A stretch of DNA of 46,918 bases from a virus. The stretch spans positions 1-46,918 of the IMG/VR virus record IMGVR_UViG_3300032676_001246. One strand, 5' to 3'. The first letter of the stretch is position 1; the number at the start of each line of letters is the position of its first letter. Below, piece by piece: positions 22,303 to 31,511 of this stretch. Both the position numbers and the translations under genes were made by a program. The notes beneath the pieces are model-generated. The model was given only the letters and a program-made list of their open reading frames with translations, ran no database searches and was not told where the DNA came from.

Positions 22303-22389
22303 AAGGGCCTCGGGGGGAGTCAAGGTATGAACACCGACTGCAACCCCCGAGGAAGACCAGGCCCTTCAGGAGAGGCGAGAAACGCCCTC
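22303..22389 (-). ncRNA. Highly stable structured RNA element upstream of whiB
   Basis: On the minus strand a small GC hairpin (GAGGGCG/CGCCTC, 22372-22389) is followed by a long nested stem: AAGGGCC (22360-22366) with GGCCCTT (22303-22309), TCGGGGG (22344-22350) with CCCCCGA (22310-22316), and AGTC/GACT (22336-22339 with 22318-22321). The 123-base spacer has no ORF of note. It could be a leader element controlling whiB, a processed small RNA, or a terminator of the upstream operon; no U-run follows. Confidence 0.6.
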
Positions 22390-22399
22390 ACTAGATAAG

Positions 22400-22615
22400 C
22401 TACGAATTGCTGCTCTTTACATTGTCCTTTCTAAATTGTTCCGCCTTCTTGAGCAGATCTACAATGTATTGTGCAAATTCGTCGGCTTGCTTAACGGTAC
22501 TTTCCTTGGAACCACCGAGTGTAATCTGCTTGCCGACCAGTGTGCTATGCATCTCTCCGCTAAGGAGCAGTTCCATAACATCAACGTGAATCTGAGCATA
22601 TTTTTTAATTGTCAT
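22400..22615 (-). CDS. Hypothetical helical protein (71 aa)
   Basis: MTIKKYAQIHVDVMELLLSG then STVKQADEFAQYIVDLLKKAEQF. The composition suggests a small helix-rich soluble protein; a Thr/Gly segment (LGGSKES) breaks the two helices. It lies between the Rpf-like gene and the structured RNA. No motif is recognised. Confidence 0.6.
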   Translation of the reverse strand: MTIKKYAQIHVDVMELLLSGEMHSTLVGKQITLGGSKESTVKQADEFAQYIVDLLKKAEQFRKDNVKSSNS

Positions 22616-22630
22616 TTTATCTTTATCTTT

Positions 22631-22978
22631 CTACCATGGGGCACAGTAGCCCTGTTGATCAGGCATACTCATAGTATATGCCTTTAGGAATTTTGTCCCT
22701 ACGGTTATTTGGGTTGCTCTACTACTTGGTTTTACAACACTTCCCCCGAACTGAATCCAGTTGGGTCTATCGATACCTAATGCATCTGGGTACCAATAAC
22801 TAAAATATCCCCAATTCCCTCCTTCTTCGCACTTAGCAACCTTCTGCCATTTGGCTAGGGTTGTTGCGCTCAGAATAATCTTAGCAACATGATGATGCTT
22901 TGTTGCTGCTGATGCTGTGTAGGGAACTAAAAATAAACTTAATGATAATGCAAATGTAATAATTGTTTTCTTTAACAA
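22631..22978 (-). CDS. Secreted Rpf-like (transglycosylase) protein (115 aa)
   Basis: A typical signal peptide (MLKKTIITFALSLSLF...TASAA, cleavage near 24) precedes a short resuscitation-promoting-factor-like lysozyme fold: WQKVAKCEEGGNW at ~44-56 with the catalytic Glu, then YPDALGIDRPNWIQFGG resembling the 'GGLQF' part of Rpf. Such enzymes cut actinobacterial peptidoglycan. The start is a TTG at 22978 with AAGGA about 10 bases upstream. An ATG with a perfect Shine-Dalgarno lies 45 bases upstream in the same frame but is cut off by a TAA (see next feature). Confidence 0.7.
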   Translation of the reverse strand: MLKKTIITFALSLSLFLVPYTASAATKHHHVAKIILSATTLAKWQKVAKCEEGGNWGYFSYWYPDALGIDRPNWIQFGGSVVKPSSRATQITVGTKFLKAYTMSMPDQQGYCAPW

Positions 22979-23002
22979 AATTTTCCAATCCTTGAGGAAT
23001 AA

Positions 23003-23023
23003 TTACTCTTGGTGTTGGTTCAT
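23003..23023 (-). promoter_or_regulatory. Six-codon leader ORF with perfect Shine-Dalgarno, in frame with Rpf-like gene
   Basis: AAAAAGGAGGTGAC, the best ribosome binding site in the window, is followed by ATG and five more codons (MNQHQE), then TAA at 23003-23005. The ATG is exactly 45 bases upstream of, and in frame with, the TTG start at 22978. Either a leader peptide feeding re-initiation, or the true start interrupted by a nonsense codon. Confidence 0.6.
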
Positions 23024-23037
23024 TTGTCACCTCCTTT

Positions 23038-24897
23038 TTATCCGAATAGAAATCCTTTTGGTGTTAAATCTATCACATCGTACAAGTCTACATCCTCGTC
23101 GATTACTCCACGAATTGCTTCTGCTTCATCTCGTCTACGTAGAATCTTGGCGTCTGCTCGTTCTTCAATCGTGTTCGCAGCCACCGCTCGAAAGATCCAA
23201 GTGTGGTCAATACCTTTGCTTTTAGAGTCTGCTCGATTGATTCTATTGGCACGCTGCTTATAGTCTGAGTAAGTGCGCGGTACTTCGATGTTCCAAAGGT
23301 AAGGGGCATATAAGTTTAGACCTTCCTGACCTACGTCTGAAGTAATAAGTATAGCAGGCCCTTTAGTGGAGTTAAAGGTTTTAATGTTTTCAGTTACAGT
23401 ATCGCTGCTCATACCAACTCCCCAGATAGGTAATACTGGAATATCCGGGAAGCGCTTCTTTAGAGCTTCTAGATAAGGGAACAAAGTACCATTGGTCCAG
23501 AATGTGAACAGTACAACTTTCTCACCATTCTCGATATATTCTTCGATATTGTTTTCAATGATCTGGTACTTAGCACTATTGCTTAAGCTTAAAACATCTC
23601 CGAATTGGTCGACAATCTCCTTGGCGAATCGGCTCTCACTCTTTTTAAGGCCTTCGGTTGTATTGCAAATCATTCTAAGCATATCAATATAAGACCAGTT
23701 TGCCACTGGGTTATCTGGGTTATACTTCTCCCTAGCACGTTCCTCAGCCCAATCGTAAACAGCACGATCGATGTCAGACAATTCATAAATAATTTTCTTA
23801 GGCATGCTTTCAGGGAATTGTGCAGCGATAGTCGGATCACTCTTCATTGCGATGTGTGTCCAATTCTCATGCTTTTTACCTAGGAGTGGGAGCTTAGTCC
23901 TATCCCATTCTTTTACATAGAGTTCTTGGACATAACCGTTGTTGAACATGCCGAACTCTTTGCCATAAAAACGCTTAAAAACATCACGTGGCATGTTACT
24001 AACGTCGTTAATACCAGGTTCAACAATAGAAAAAATGTTACGGATATTCAATGGGCTAGTCGTATATGGGGTTGCGGTCAATGCTAGTACACGCACATCA
24101 TTCTTGGGATCATTGATGACATTATAGAAACCTTCGCCAAGCAATGAGGATCCTGTATTAATCTTCTGCGCCTCATCAATGATGATTAACACGCGCTTTC
24201 CTTCGATAAGCTCGAGGACTTGCATCAAGTCTGTACGGTCATATGATCGGACACGGTTGCGCTTGCCCTTAACCTTGACAAGGTTGCCTTCTCGTACTTT
24301 TTCATAGTTAAGACAAAGGACTTGGCTTTTATTTTCCTTGTAGAACTTATGCCTTTTTGCTCGGGTTAGTTTCTCGCTTACCCTATCTACAGACAAGTAT
24401 GTCATGCGTCGGAATTCTTGTTCCCAGTCGTATTGCTTGATTTTCTTTGAGAATACGAGGACTAGATCAACATCGTTGTTATCAAAAAGCTTCTGGCTTG
24501 TTAAACAACTGAGTAAGGTTTTCCCAGCACCAGTGTCCCATTGGACTAAGACCCTAGGGCTCTCTGTGTGCATTTGCTTCCACACATAATTCAATCCAAC
24601 GTGCTGGAATGGGAATAGATTGTGATCGTTTAAGAAGGGGCTATCAACAACGTATTTGCCCACGCTGCAGGCGTAAAGTTCATCATGCAAAGTCTTGGCT
24701 TCGTCATCTTCATAGATGATTGTATAGCCACCATTGATTGCTAGCTCTGTGAACTCAGCAATTTTATCTCGGTTCTTAAGAGTTCCATACGTATCAAGGA
24801 ATGATGAACCATTGAAATTGTTATCAAGGGTCGAGTACCTCAATACCCCATTTAAAAGTTTGCTCTTCTGAACATAGATTGTCTTCTCTTTGGGCAT
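23038..24897 (-). CDS. SNF2/SF2-type helicase (619 aa)
   Basis: Walker A is DTGAGKTLL at 121-129, motif II is IIDEAQK, motif III is ALTATPYT, and the C-terminal domain has GQEGLNLYAPYLWN and DYKQRANRINR (motifs V-VI). This is a superfamily 2 ATPase of the SNF2 branch, such as those phages use for replication or recombination remodelling. The N-terminal ~90 residues are a separate domain. The mRNA may be leaderless, as a promoter would start at the A of the ATG. Followed within 15 bases by the leader ORF. Confidence 0.85.
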   Translation of the reverse strand: MPKEKTIYVQKSKLLNGVLRYSTLDNNFNGSSFLDTYGTLKNRDKIAEFTELAINGGYTIIYEDDEAKTLHDELYACSVGKYVVDSPFLNDHNLFPFQHVGLNYVWKQMHTESPRVLVQWDTGAGKTLLSCLTSQKLFDNNDVDLVLVFSKKIKQYDWEQEFRRMTYLSVDRVSEKLTRAKRHKFYKENKSQVLCLNYEKVREGNLVKVKGKRNRVRSYDRTDLMQVLELIEGKRVLIIIDEAQKINTGSSLLGEGFYNVINDPKNDVRVLALTATPYTTSPLNIRNIFSIVEPGINDVSNMPRDVFKRFYGKEFGMFNNGYVQELYVKEWDRTKLPLLGKKHENWTHIAMKSDPTIAAQFPESMPKKIIYELSDIDRAVYDWAEERAREKYNPDNPVANWSYIDMLRMICNTTEGLKKSESRFAKEIVDQFGDVLSLSNSAKYQIIENNIEEYIENGEKVVLFTFWTNGTLFPYLEALKKRFPDIPVLPIWGVGMSSDTVTENIKTFNSTKGPAILITSDVGQEGLNLYAPYLWNIEVPRTYSDYKQRANRINRADSKSKGIDHTWIFRAVAANTIEERADAKILRRRDEAEAIRGVIDEDVDLYDVIDLTPKGFLFG

Positions 24898-24903
24898 AAA
24901 AGC

Positions 24904-24932
24904 ATCTTAGCATGACTGATTGAAAAAATCAA
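24904..24932 (-). promoter_or_regulatory. Promoter (TTGATT-N17-TAAGAT), apparently leaderless start
   Basis: TTGATT (24927-24932) and TAAGAT (24904-24909) are 17 bases apart. The expected start, seven bases past the -10, is at 24897, the A of the helicase ATG, and no ribosome binding site is present. It marks the boundary between the virion genes and the next operon. Confidence 0.65.
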
Positions 24933-27900
24933 TCGATCGAGTATGGGATGATTGTCCCAGCAATCCTATTGATGTCAAAGATAGCAGGATGCACTTCAGT
25001 ATTCAGTTGGAAATATGGTTTATTCTCTATGGCAGTACGTGATTCTACTTCATTTGTTTTACTACCACCTAGGTAATCAATCTGTAGATTTGAGTAGTAA
25101 GGGTTCTGTTTGTAGTTAGGAACAAGACTGACGCCTGAAATGAATGTTCCTGGGTCTAGAGAAGTCATTCTCAATTGGATACCATTCGCTGGGATGCCTG
25201 AAGCTGTGCTGATCAATACTTCTGGGTCATTGATCCCTGTTGTGATTGGGTACCATGTGCCATTGATAGTATTCCGGTATTCATAACGGATTGGGTGATA
25301 GAAGGGGGCAAGCATGCTCAAGTAGAATGGCTCAGCGATCCCATTGAGCTGAAGTACCTGGACACTAAACCATTGGTAATTAGAGCCAGTAAATGTTTCT
25401 AGCTCAACATCAAACCAAGTATTAACAGGCATTGCGCCAGGGAGATAGCTCTTCGAGGCAAGTATAACACCATTGGATTTTATACTGGTGGAGTAAGCCA
25501 CTAAGTTTATCTGGTAGTTACCCTGGTTGGTTTGTGGCAAGAACATTCTTGCGACACCACTAATTCTCATGTTGCTTCGGTCAGCAGTAGTAACCCAGCT
25601 GGATGTGGGTGAGGCAAAGGCACCAGCTTGGTAAATATTGAATGGTGTACCGCTAGACCCACTAATAACAACTTGGATTGTATTACTAGGAGTACTACCT
25701 ACATAATTGGTTCCAGTAACCGTCATAACATTTGTGACGCCACCGGTTACGGTTATAGTATTGCCGCTTACGAGGGTCCCAGAAATTACTCCGCTTGTTG
25801 TTGGGTTAATAAACTGTGTGTACAACGTACCAGTTGTGGTAGTTGATGCTTGCAACGTAGCAAGAAAATAATAGTTTATACCAGTTCCAGTAGGATTATA
25901 GCTCGCGTACCCAACTGTACCGAGCGATGGCGTACCAAGTGCTAATGTCCACGGAGTTGTACCCATGGTGCTATAAACGTTCGGTATGGTGAAATTATAC
26001 GCAACCGAGTATGATCCACCACTCACAGACAAACCGCTGGCTGTGCCACCCGTGGTACCATTGACCCAAGATACTGAGGTACCTGTTACTGTGGTCGATC
26101 CAAGACCAAACCAATCTTTATTGGTATTACCTGAAACAGATGTGAAGTTCGCGTCGTAGTAGCTTAATAGGTTTGTTGACGCGTTGTATTGAGGTGTTTC
26201 TACACCATAGATACCTGGTTGGTTCTGAACTACTTGAACTATTTGTGCATCATTACCAAAGTTGCTTACTATAGAAACAATTGAGTTTTTGTTTATAACA
26301 CTTGGGTTGGTATAATTCATCAACGTAATATCATTGTTGATTGAATTATTCTGCGTTAAAAAGCTTTTCCAGTCAGTTGTAAGACCAGCCACATTAAAGC
26401 TACTAAATGAATCGATAGTTTGGATCCATGGGGTCGTAGCTGTATCATTCGTATTCATATAAACGTAATTTATATCTTGTGAAGCGAAACCAGTGTTACT
26501 CCCGTTCCTTGATAACAGGTTCTGTGGCGTTCCACGCATGTCATCATAGACAACCTCATAGAATGTTGTTAAATATCTAACTCCAACAAAATACGATTGA
26601 TGCCAACTTTGATCGATTGTTACTTGATTGTAATTATGGATTCTAGTGTCATAAAACCTTCTATCCAAAAATTCAGAGTATGATTGGAAATTATACTGGC
26701 CGTTGCTATCTATTAGCTTGTAGCTTTTTGTTGGATCAATAACTGTAGAGCTCGTGTTGTTACCAACGGTTGTCGATGCACCGAGTTGTGAAGTATTGAG
26801 CGCAGCGAGACTAGGCCAGCTATTGTTGTTTGCTACTGTATTTGTAGCAGCACCGAACACAGTTGATGAACTAAGCTGGTTTGAGTTCTGCGTCTGAGTT
26901 GTTGGGTTGTTGCCAACTGTGTAAGAGTAATTGACATTATTACCATCGATGATAGATTGCTCAAGATCATAGTAATATTGTTCAACATCCGGTGGAAATA
27001 TGTTTACTGTTCTAGCAATGGAATCAACCGGCAAGTCATAAACTTCTGGGACTAACTTCGTGAATTCGAACTTAAGATACGTGCAAGAGGTCGTTGGTAT
27101 TTCATAGATGCCTTTACGCAGAGTAAAATCTCTCTGGATAGGAGCCCAATAAAATTGGCTTGGGTCTATTCCACCACTTACCGAGTTTGTTGTGTAGTAA
27201 ACATTAAATTTACAACCACTATAAATTGGATCTACATAAATTCTATTGATAGCAGTTGGGCTTGGGTCACTAATCTTTGCGTAAAAATAAACAATAGAAT
27301 CTTTAACTGGTTGTGGAGAACATTTCCAATAGGCGGTGTCATTATTAAATATGTTAGAAACGCTGTTGTTTGTAAACTGATAATTTTCTACAAAACCAAA
27401 AAAGTTTTGTGTTGTTATCAAACCGCTTGGATTTGTTATGATTCCGTTTAATGGTGTCGTATTGTTGATAACTGGCAATGGGATGTCAGATTCCTGCATC
27501 ACGCTAAGACCGAACCGGAAATCAGTTACGCCAATCGAATAAGGTGTATTAACTGGTAAAGATTGGTTCTGATACGTTTGGACAGCTTGGTTTCTCGTTA
27601 TCCTTAAAGAGATAGAAGCTTGGGTACTACCACTCGCTGCTGCCGTAAGAGTCGATGGTGCTGTATAATTTAGACTAACCCAGTCATCTGTTGTATTGAT
27701 ATCGCTTCCACCGACTATCATAAAAGTAGAAGTTCCTGGCAACGCAGAACCATTTTGGTCCAAAAGTTCTACGAAGCAAGGGACGTTGAGTACAGCTAAT
27801 TGCACTGTGTTGTAATACGTTATCTTGTTAGATAGAACGTACTTAAGAACAACGGGGTTGCTATTGGGGCCACCGAAGTCTGTGTCAGAAATCCAACTCG

Positions 27901-28120
27901 TTTGCAAAACTTGTTCAAAAGTAGATATGTTATTAGAGTTGTTGGTTATACCTAAATTAGGATCGGAATAACCAGTTTGTTGGGTGTTACCCAACGAGTC
28001 TACAACACCTGTGTGAGCATAAACTTTATTGTATACAAGACCATTTAATGTCATTGGTGGTTGTATGTTTTGTGTTACATAATCTTTTAAAGGGTCTGTG
28101 TTCTGTGGGATAATTGACAT
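24929..28120 (-). CDS. Large distal tail / fibre or baseplate protein (1063 aa)
   Basis: The protein is rich in Ser, Thr, Asn, Gly and aromatic residues, with a globular N-terminal half (tail-proximal) and a C-terminal region of beta-rich repeats (for example TVTGTSVSWVNGTTGG and TGTLYTQFINPTTSGVISGT). No enzyme motif was found. Its position last in the virion operon after baseplate J suggests a baseplate-anchored fibre or host-binding protein. Coupled by TAATG to the preceding gene. The specific function is unknown. Confidence 0.65.
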   Translation of the reverse strand: MSIIPQNTDPLKDYVTQNIQPPMTLNGLVYNKVYAHTGVVDSLGNTQQTGYSDPNLGITNNSNNISTFEQVLQTSWISDTDFGGPNSNPVVLKYVLSNKITYYNTVQLAVLNVPCFVELLDQNGSALPGTSTFMIVGGSDINTTDDWVSLNYTAPSTLTAAASGSTQASISLRITRNQAVQTYQNQSLPVNTPYSIGVTDFRFGLSVMQESDIPLPVINNTTPLNGIITNPSGLITTQNFFGFVENYQFTNNSVSNIFNNDTAYWKCSPQPVKDSIVYFYAKISDPSPTAINRIYVDPIYSGCKFNVYYTTNSVSGGIDPSQFYWAPIQRDFTLRKGIYEIPTTSCTYLKFEFTKLVPEVYDLPVDSIARTVNIFPPDVEQYYYDLEQSIIDGNNVNYSYTVGNNPTTQTQNSNQLSSSTVFGAATNTVANNNSWPSLAALNTSQLGASTTVGNNTSSTVIDPTKSYKLIDSNGQYNFQSYSEFLDRRFYDTRIHNYNQVTIDQSWHQSYFVGVRYLTTFYEVVYDDMRGTPQNLLSRNGSNTGFASQDINYVYMNTNDTATTPWIQTIDSFSSFNVAGLTTDWKSFLTQNNSINNDITLMNYTNPSVINKNSIVSIVSNFGNDAQIVQVVQNQPGIYGVETPQYNASTNLLSYYDANFTSVSGNTNKDWFGLGSTTVTGTSVSWVNGTTGGTASGLSVSGGSYSVAYNFTIPNVYSTMGTTPWTLALGTPSLGTVGYASYNPTGTGINYYFLATLQASTTTTGTLYTQFINPTTSGVISGTLVSGNTITVTGGVTNVMTVTGTNYVGSTPSNTIQVVISGSSGTPFNIYQAGAFASPTSSWVTTADRSNMRISGVARMFLPQTNQGNYQINLVAYSTSIKSNGVILASKSYLPGAMPVNTWFDVELETFTGSNYQWFSVQVLQLNGIAEPFYLSMLAPFYHPIRYEYRNTINGTWYPITTGINDPEVLISTASGIPANGIQLRMTSLDPGTFISGVSLVPNYKQNPYYSNLQIDYLGGSKTNEVESRTAIENKPYFQLNTEVHPAIFDINRIAGTIIPYSID

Positions 28121-29064
28121 TATTGTGCCCCATAGATAGTAGAAGTCACTTCGACGCCAAGGTTGGCAATACTATTTGCTGGGTAACCAGTCGTATCGGT
28201 GCTATTGCAATAAGCAATATTGCCTGTCATATCAATTATTGTTTCTTGCGTCTGTAAGTGGGCAAAGTTTGGTGCCAGGGTTGTCGCATTGTTTTGGACC
28301 CAGTATCTGCTATTAGCTCCAGGAAGGATGTTCCCTGGCGGGTTGATTTGATTCGCATTGACATAAGTTTCTAAATGGAAATACTCTGAGTACCCATTAG
28401 TAGTTATGACATATGAGCCTGAAACTTGAGTGAATGTTTGTATCGGTGTGCCGAAACTAATGATAAAGTTACACGGAATCAATTTTTGTGCTGTGCTAAG
28501 GACTGCTTGAGCTAATTGTTGGTTCCATGACCAAAGGCTTCCACCAATCAAAGGTATTAGAACGATCTCTTGAGCATTATTGATCGAGCTCCTACCATGA
28601 CCAGGCGATCTCCAACTCTCAGTTACATAAAACTTCATTTGGGTAAGTGCTTCGCACAGCGTAACAACACCCCATAGAGTAGCACCGGTCTGAAAAGCTT
28701 CCGCTGCACCGAGCAGGCGCTCTCTATAGGAAGCATCACTTGTTATGATACTTTGCCATTGATCAGTTACAAGTTGGTCAATGAATGGATTGGTTGCAAA
28801 ACTATAAATTTCGCTTGAATTCCTTTTTACATCAAGGATGGTACCGAGTATGTCATCAAGGTTATTGAACTCTATATTTTGTTGGCTTATTTTAGCAGCA
28901 ATTTGTATATTGTTTAATTGGCCCGTACCACTATTCCCCAATAAAATTTTCATTAACGTTGTTAAATTATCGTTGTCATCGAAATTATAAACGTTGTCGG
29001 GAAAGTTACTAACTTTTTGATCAAAAGTAGTATGGACCCTAACGGGGAAAATGTTACCAGCCAT
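28120..29064 (-). CDS. Baseplate-associated protein, tail-protein-I-like position (314 aa)
   Basis: Not identified by sequence alone. It directly follows the baseplate J gene with a TAATG overlap, the position of the baseplate wedge protein I/gp7 in P2-type gene order. N-terminal segment FDQKVSNFPDNVYNFDDND and helix-rich middle (AAEAFQTGATLWGVVTLCEALT) with a Cys-containing beta C-terminal part. It is likely part of the wedge complex. Confidence 0.55.
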   Translation of the reverse strand: MAGNIFPVRVHTTFDQKVSNFPDNVYNFDDNDNLTTLMKILLGNSGTGQLNNIQIAAKISQQNIEFNNLDDILGTILDVKRNSSEIYSFATNPFIDQLVTDQWQSIITSDASYRERLLGAAEAFQTGATLWGVVTLCEALTQMKFYVTESWRSPGHGRSSINNAQEIVLIPLIGGSLWSWNQQLAQAVLSTAQKLIPCNFIISFGTPIQTFTQVSGSYVITTNGYSEYFHLETYVNANQINPPGNILPGANSRYWVQNNATTLAPNFAHLQTQETIIDMTGNIAYCNSTDTTGYPANSIANLGVEVTSTIYGAQ

Positions 29065-31511
29065 TAGAAGTTACTAGATCCCCTGATAATAAAGTTTATG
29101 TTATAAAGGTTTGGCAGCTGGTTACTAGCTAACATAAAATCGTTGGTCTTTGTGCTAATAGTTGTACCGTCAAGGGCAACGACATTGATGCTAGTCGTTC
29201 TGCAATTTGATATACCACCAACAGATAAGATCTGTGAGTTAATGTCAGCAAAGGATATTGTACCTAAAAAGGTATAGTTGTTAAAATATGCATTCAATAG
29301 ATTATAGATGTTTGATTCTACAGTTAATTGGCTATAGCCAGTGCTGATTACTACATTGACATTTATTGTCAAATTTACGTAATTTACTTGGTGGACTAGC
29401 GTATTAACACCCAGCGGTCTGCTTTGCTGAGTCAATGATTCTACAGTAGTAACATCGCTGTTATAGCCATGTGTATAAGTAAGCCAACTGATGTTATTAC
29501 CCGTTGGAAGAGCTGGCCAAGATGTTAATGGTGTTGAAGTGTCGAAGACAAGACCAGTGGATTGTAGCACACTGTTCTGATTGTTTGTATTATCATAAAT
29601 TGGATAGACAATGGCTTTGCCAGTTACTGAACCTGAGATTGAAGCACCAACGGGTAAGACAGTATTCAAAGTTATACCGCTGGTAGAGGTACTAGAGATA
29701 TAATAATTCGCACCGCTAACAACAGCACCACTCGCCAAAGCCATTCCTGGGTATAAGAAACTATTTGCGTTTGTTACGTTGAGGAAAGTAGTACCAGCGA
29801 TCAAAGCACCTGAGCTGGTTGTTGCTGTAAACGTTGTAGAAGCATAGGGGTTGAGAGCGATTGGGTATGTTAAACCACTACCTGTAGCAACATTATAAAG
29901 GTAGACGGTATCAGCAACCCCCGAAGAAGAGATACTCAACTGTGATGGGAAGTTTATTGCTGGCTGTTGATTCAATGGCACATAAATGTCACCGCTAGTT
30001 GATGTATTACTTGATGCCAATGTACCACTAGCTAATATATAATTATTTGTATTCAGATAATTAGTACTTGATCCGTTGCTTAAAATGAAGTTAGGGTTGA
30101 ATACCATCTGCTCTGTTATAGAGCTAGAAGTAGTGCCATTTATAAAAACATCTACAAAGTTACCGCTGGCAATTGCAGTAGATCTACTCGATGCTGGGCT
30201 ATACTCTGAAATTACTTCTACAGTGTTGCCTAAGAATAATGCTTGGTTATTGGTACTATTCCCGATTGTCAGTGCTAGCTGAGTAGTTGGCGTTGTTGGA
30301 TAGTAATAGTCAGTTAAATTAGCGAATGTTATCTGGCTATAAGTGTTTAGACCACTACCAACAAGTTCATTACCTTGTGGGAATAAATATCCACTAACAG
30401 TGCCATTGTAAGAAAGAGTCCCTGGGTAACCAATATCAGGATTGCTCGAGGTCACTGATTCGTAGTAGGTATACCCGCCAGAAGTAGTTACTCCACTGAT
30501 AGTGGTGCCAGACATTGTCAACCTGTAGGGTAGTGGCATATTAGCGCCAACGGTGAAAGAACCGTTAGAAATAGTTGTAGTACCACTTACTAAGAATGTG
30601 AACCCATTATTAGTAACAAACGATGGATAAACATTATTTATCATAGTGTTCAAAGATGCTTGTAAACCACCAGGAGTGGTCGCTGTACCTATGCCACTAG
30701 TGGCCACTAGCGTAGTCCCGCTGTAAGTGATATTATTTATTGTTTGCCCGCTATAAGCAACGAAGTTTAGCTGGACACCGCCTGTTCCAGTATTGTTGCT
30801 TAAAGTACCCGATATCTGAAGATTCTCATCAAAATAATTTTGTTGACCGAATGCGTTAGCTAAAGTAACGTTTGGGTCTTGTAAAGCAGTAAGGATGTAT
30901 TTACTATATGTACCAGCGGTGTTGCTAAATACTGTGCTCTGCCATCTGCCACGGAGCGCTGAATCACTCTCTGGGTCAGAACCGCCTGAGATTGCACTGT
31001 TGTTATTAACCGAAGTAACACCCATAAGAGCACTTATCTTCGTGATAATTGTATCCGCTGGTGCGTTACCAAATGCTCCTGGCAATACAGCTACGACTGG
31101 AACGTCTTGAGAAAAGTCTCCAACATTAATGATCGCTGGCGCTGTAGTGGCAAAGTATACGGCTGCTGTATAACTACCGCCCACAGGAATGGCAACTTGG
31201 GTACCAATGGGGATATCAATGATTGATGTGGCAGCAGAGCCAATTGAGAAAGTCACCAGACCAGTTGCTCTTTTACCCAGCTGACGATAGATACCGAAGA
31301 GGTTGCAGAAGGCATCTAACTCAGTGCCTGATTTCGTATTTATGTCATAGCTATAAGTTTGAAGGATTGAATTGTTGTTAGCATAAGCAATTTCTTGAGA
31401 TACAGCTTCGAGGATTTTATACGTTGCGGTGCCCACTCCAACATCCCATGTTGGGTCATAAACCGATAGTGCTGCTTGCAGCCTAGCTAAAACTCCTGAG
31501 GTATCAGCCAT
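29064..31511 (-). CDS. Baseplate J-like protein (815 aa)
   Basis: The N-terminus matches the baseplate J/gp47 family: VYDPTWDVGVGTATYKILEA, then QEIAYANNNSILQ, ELDAFCNLFGIYRQLGKRA and ESDSALRGRWQSTVFSNTAGT. The middle (about 250-620) is an inserted Ser/Gly/Thr-rich beta region, and the C-terminus (NINVVISTGYSQLTVESNIY) returns to wedge-like sequence. It identifies a contractile tail. Most family members are ~300-500 residues, so this one is enlarged by the insertion. Confidence 0.85.
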   Translation of the reverse strand: MADTSGVLARLQAALSVYDPTWDVGVGTATYKILEAVSQEIAYANNNSILQTYSYDINTKSGTELDAFCNLFGIYRQLGKRATGLVTFSIGSAATSIIDIPIGTQVAIPVGGSYTAAVYFATTAPAIINVGDFSQDVPVVAVLPGAFGNAPADTIITKISALMGVTSVNNNSAISGGSDPESDSALRGRWQSTVFSNTAGTYSKYILTALQDPNVTLANAFGQQNYFDENLQISGTLSNNTGTGGVQLNFVAYSGQTINNITYSGTTLVATSGIGTATTPGGLQASLNTMINNVYPSFVTNNGFTFLVSGTTTISNGSFTVGANMPLPYRLTMSGTTISGVTTSGGYTYYESVTSSNPDIGYPGTLSYNGTVSGYLFPQGNELVGSGLNTYSQITFANLTDYYYPTTPTTQLALTIGNSTNNQALFLGNTVEVISEYSPASSRSTAIASGNFVDVFINGTTSSSITEQMVFNPNFILSNGSSTNYLNTNNYILASGTLASSNTSTSGDIYVPLNQQPAINFPSQLSISSSGVADTVYLYNVATGSGLTYPIALNPYASTTFTATTSSGALIAGTTFLNVTNANSFLYPGMALASGAVVSGANYYISSTSTSGITLNTVLPVGASISGSVTGKAIVYPIYDNTNNQNSVLQSTGLVFDTSTPLTSWPALPTGNNISWLTYTHGYNSDVTTVESLTQQSRPLGVNTLVHQVNYVNLTINVNVVISTGYSQLTVESNIYNLLNAYFNNYTFLGTISFADINSQILSVGGISNCRTTSINVVALDGTTISTKTNDFMLASNQLPNLYNINFIIRGSSNF

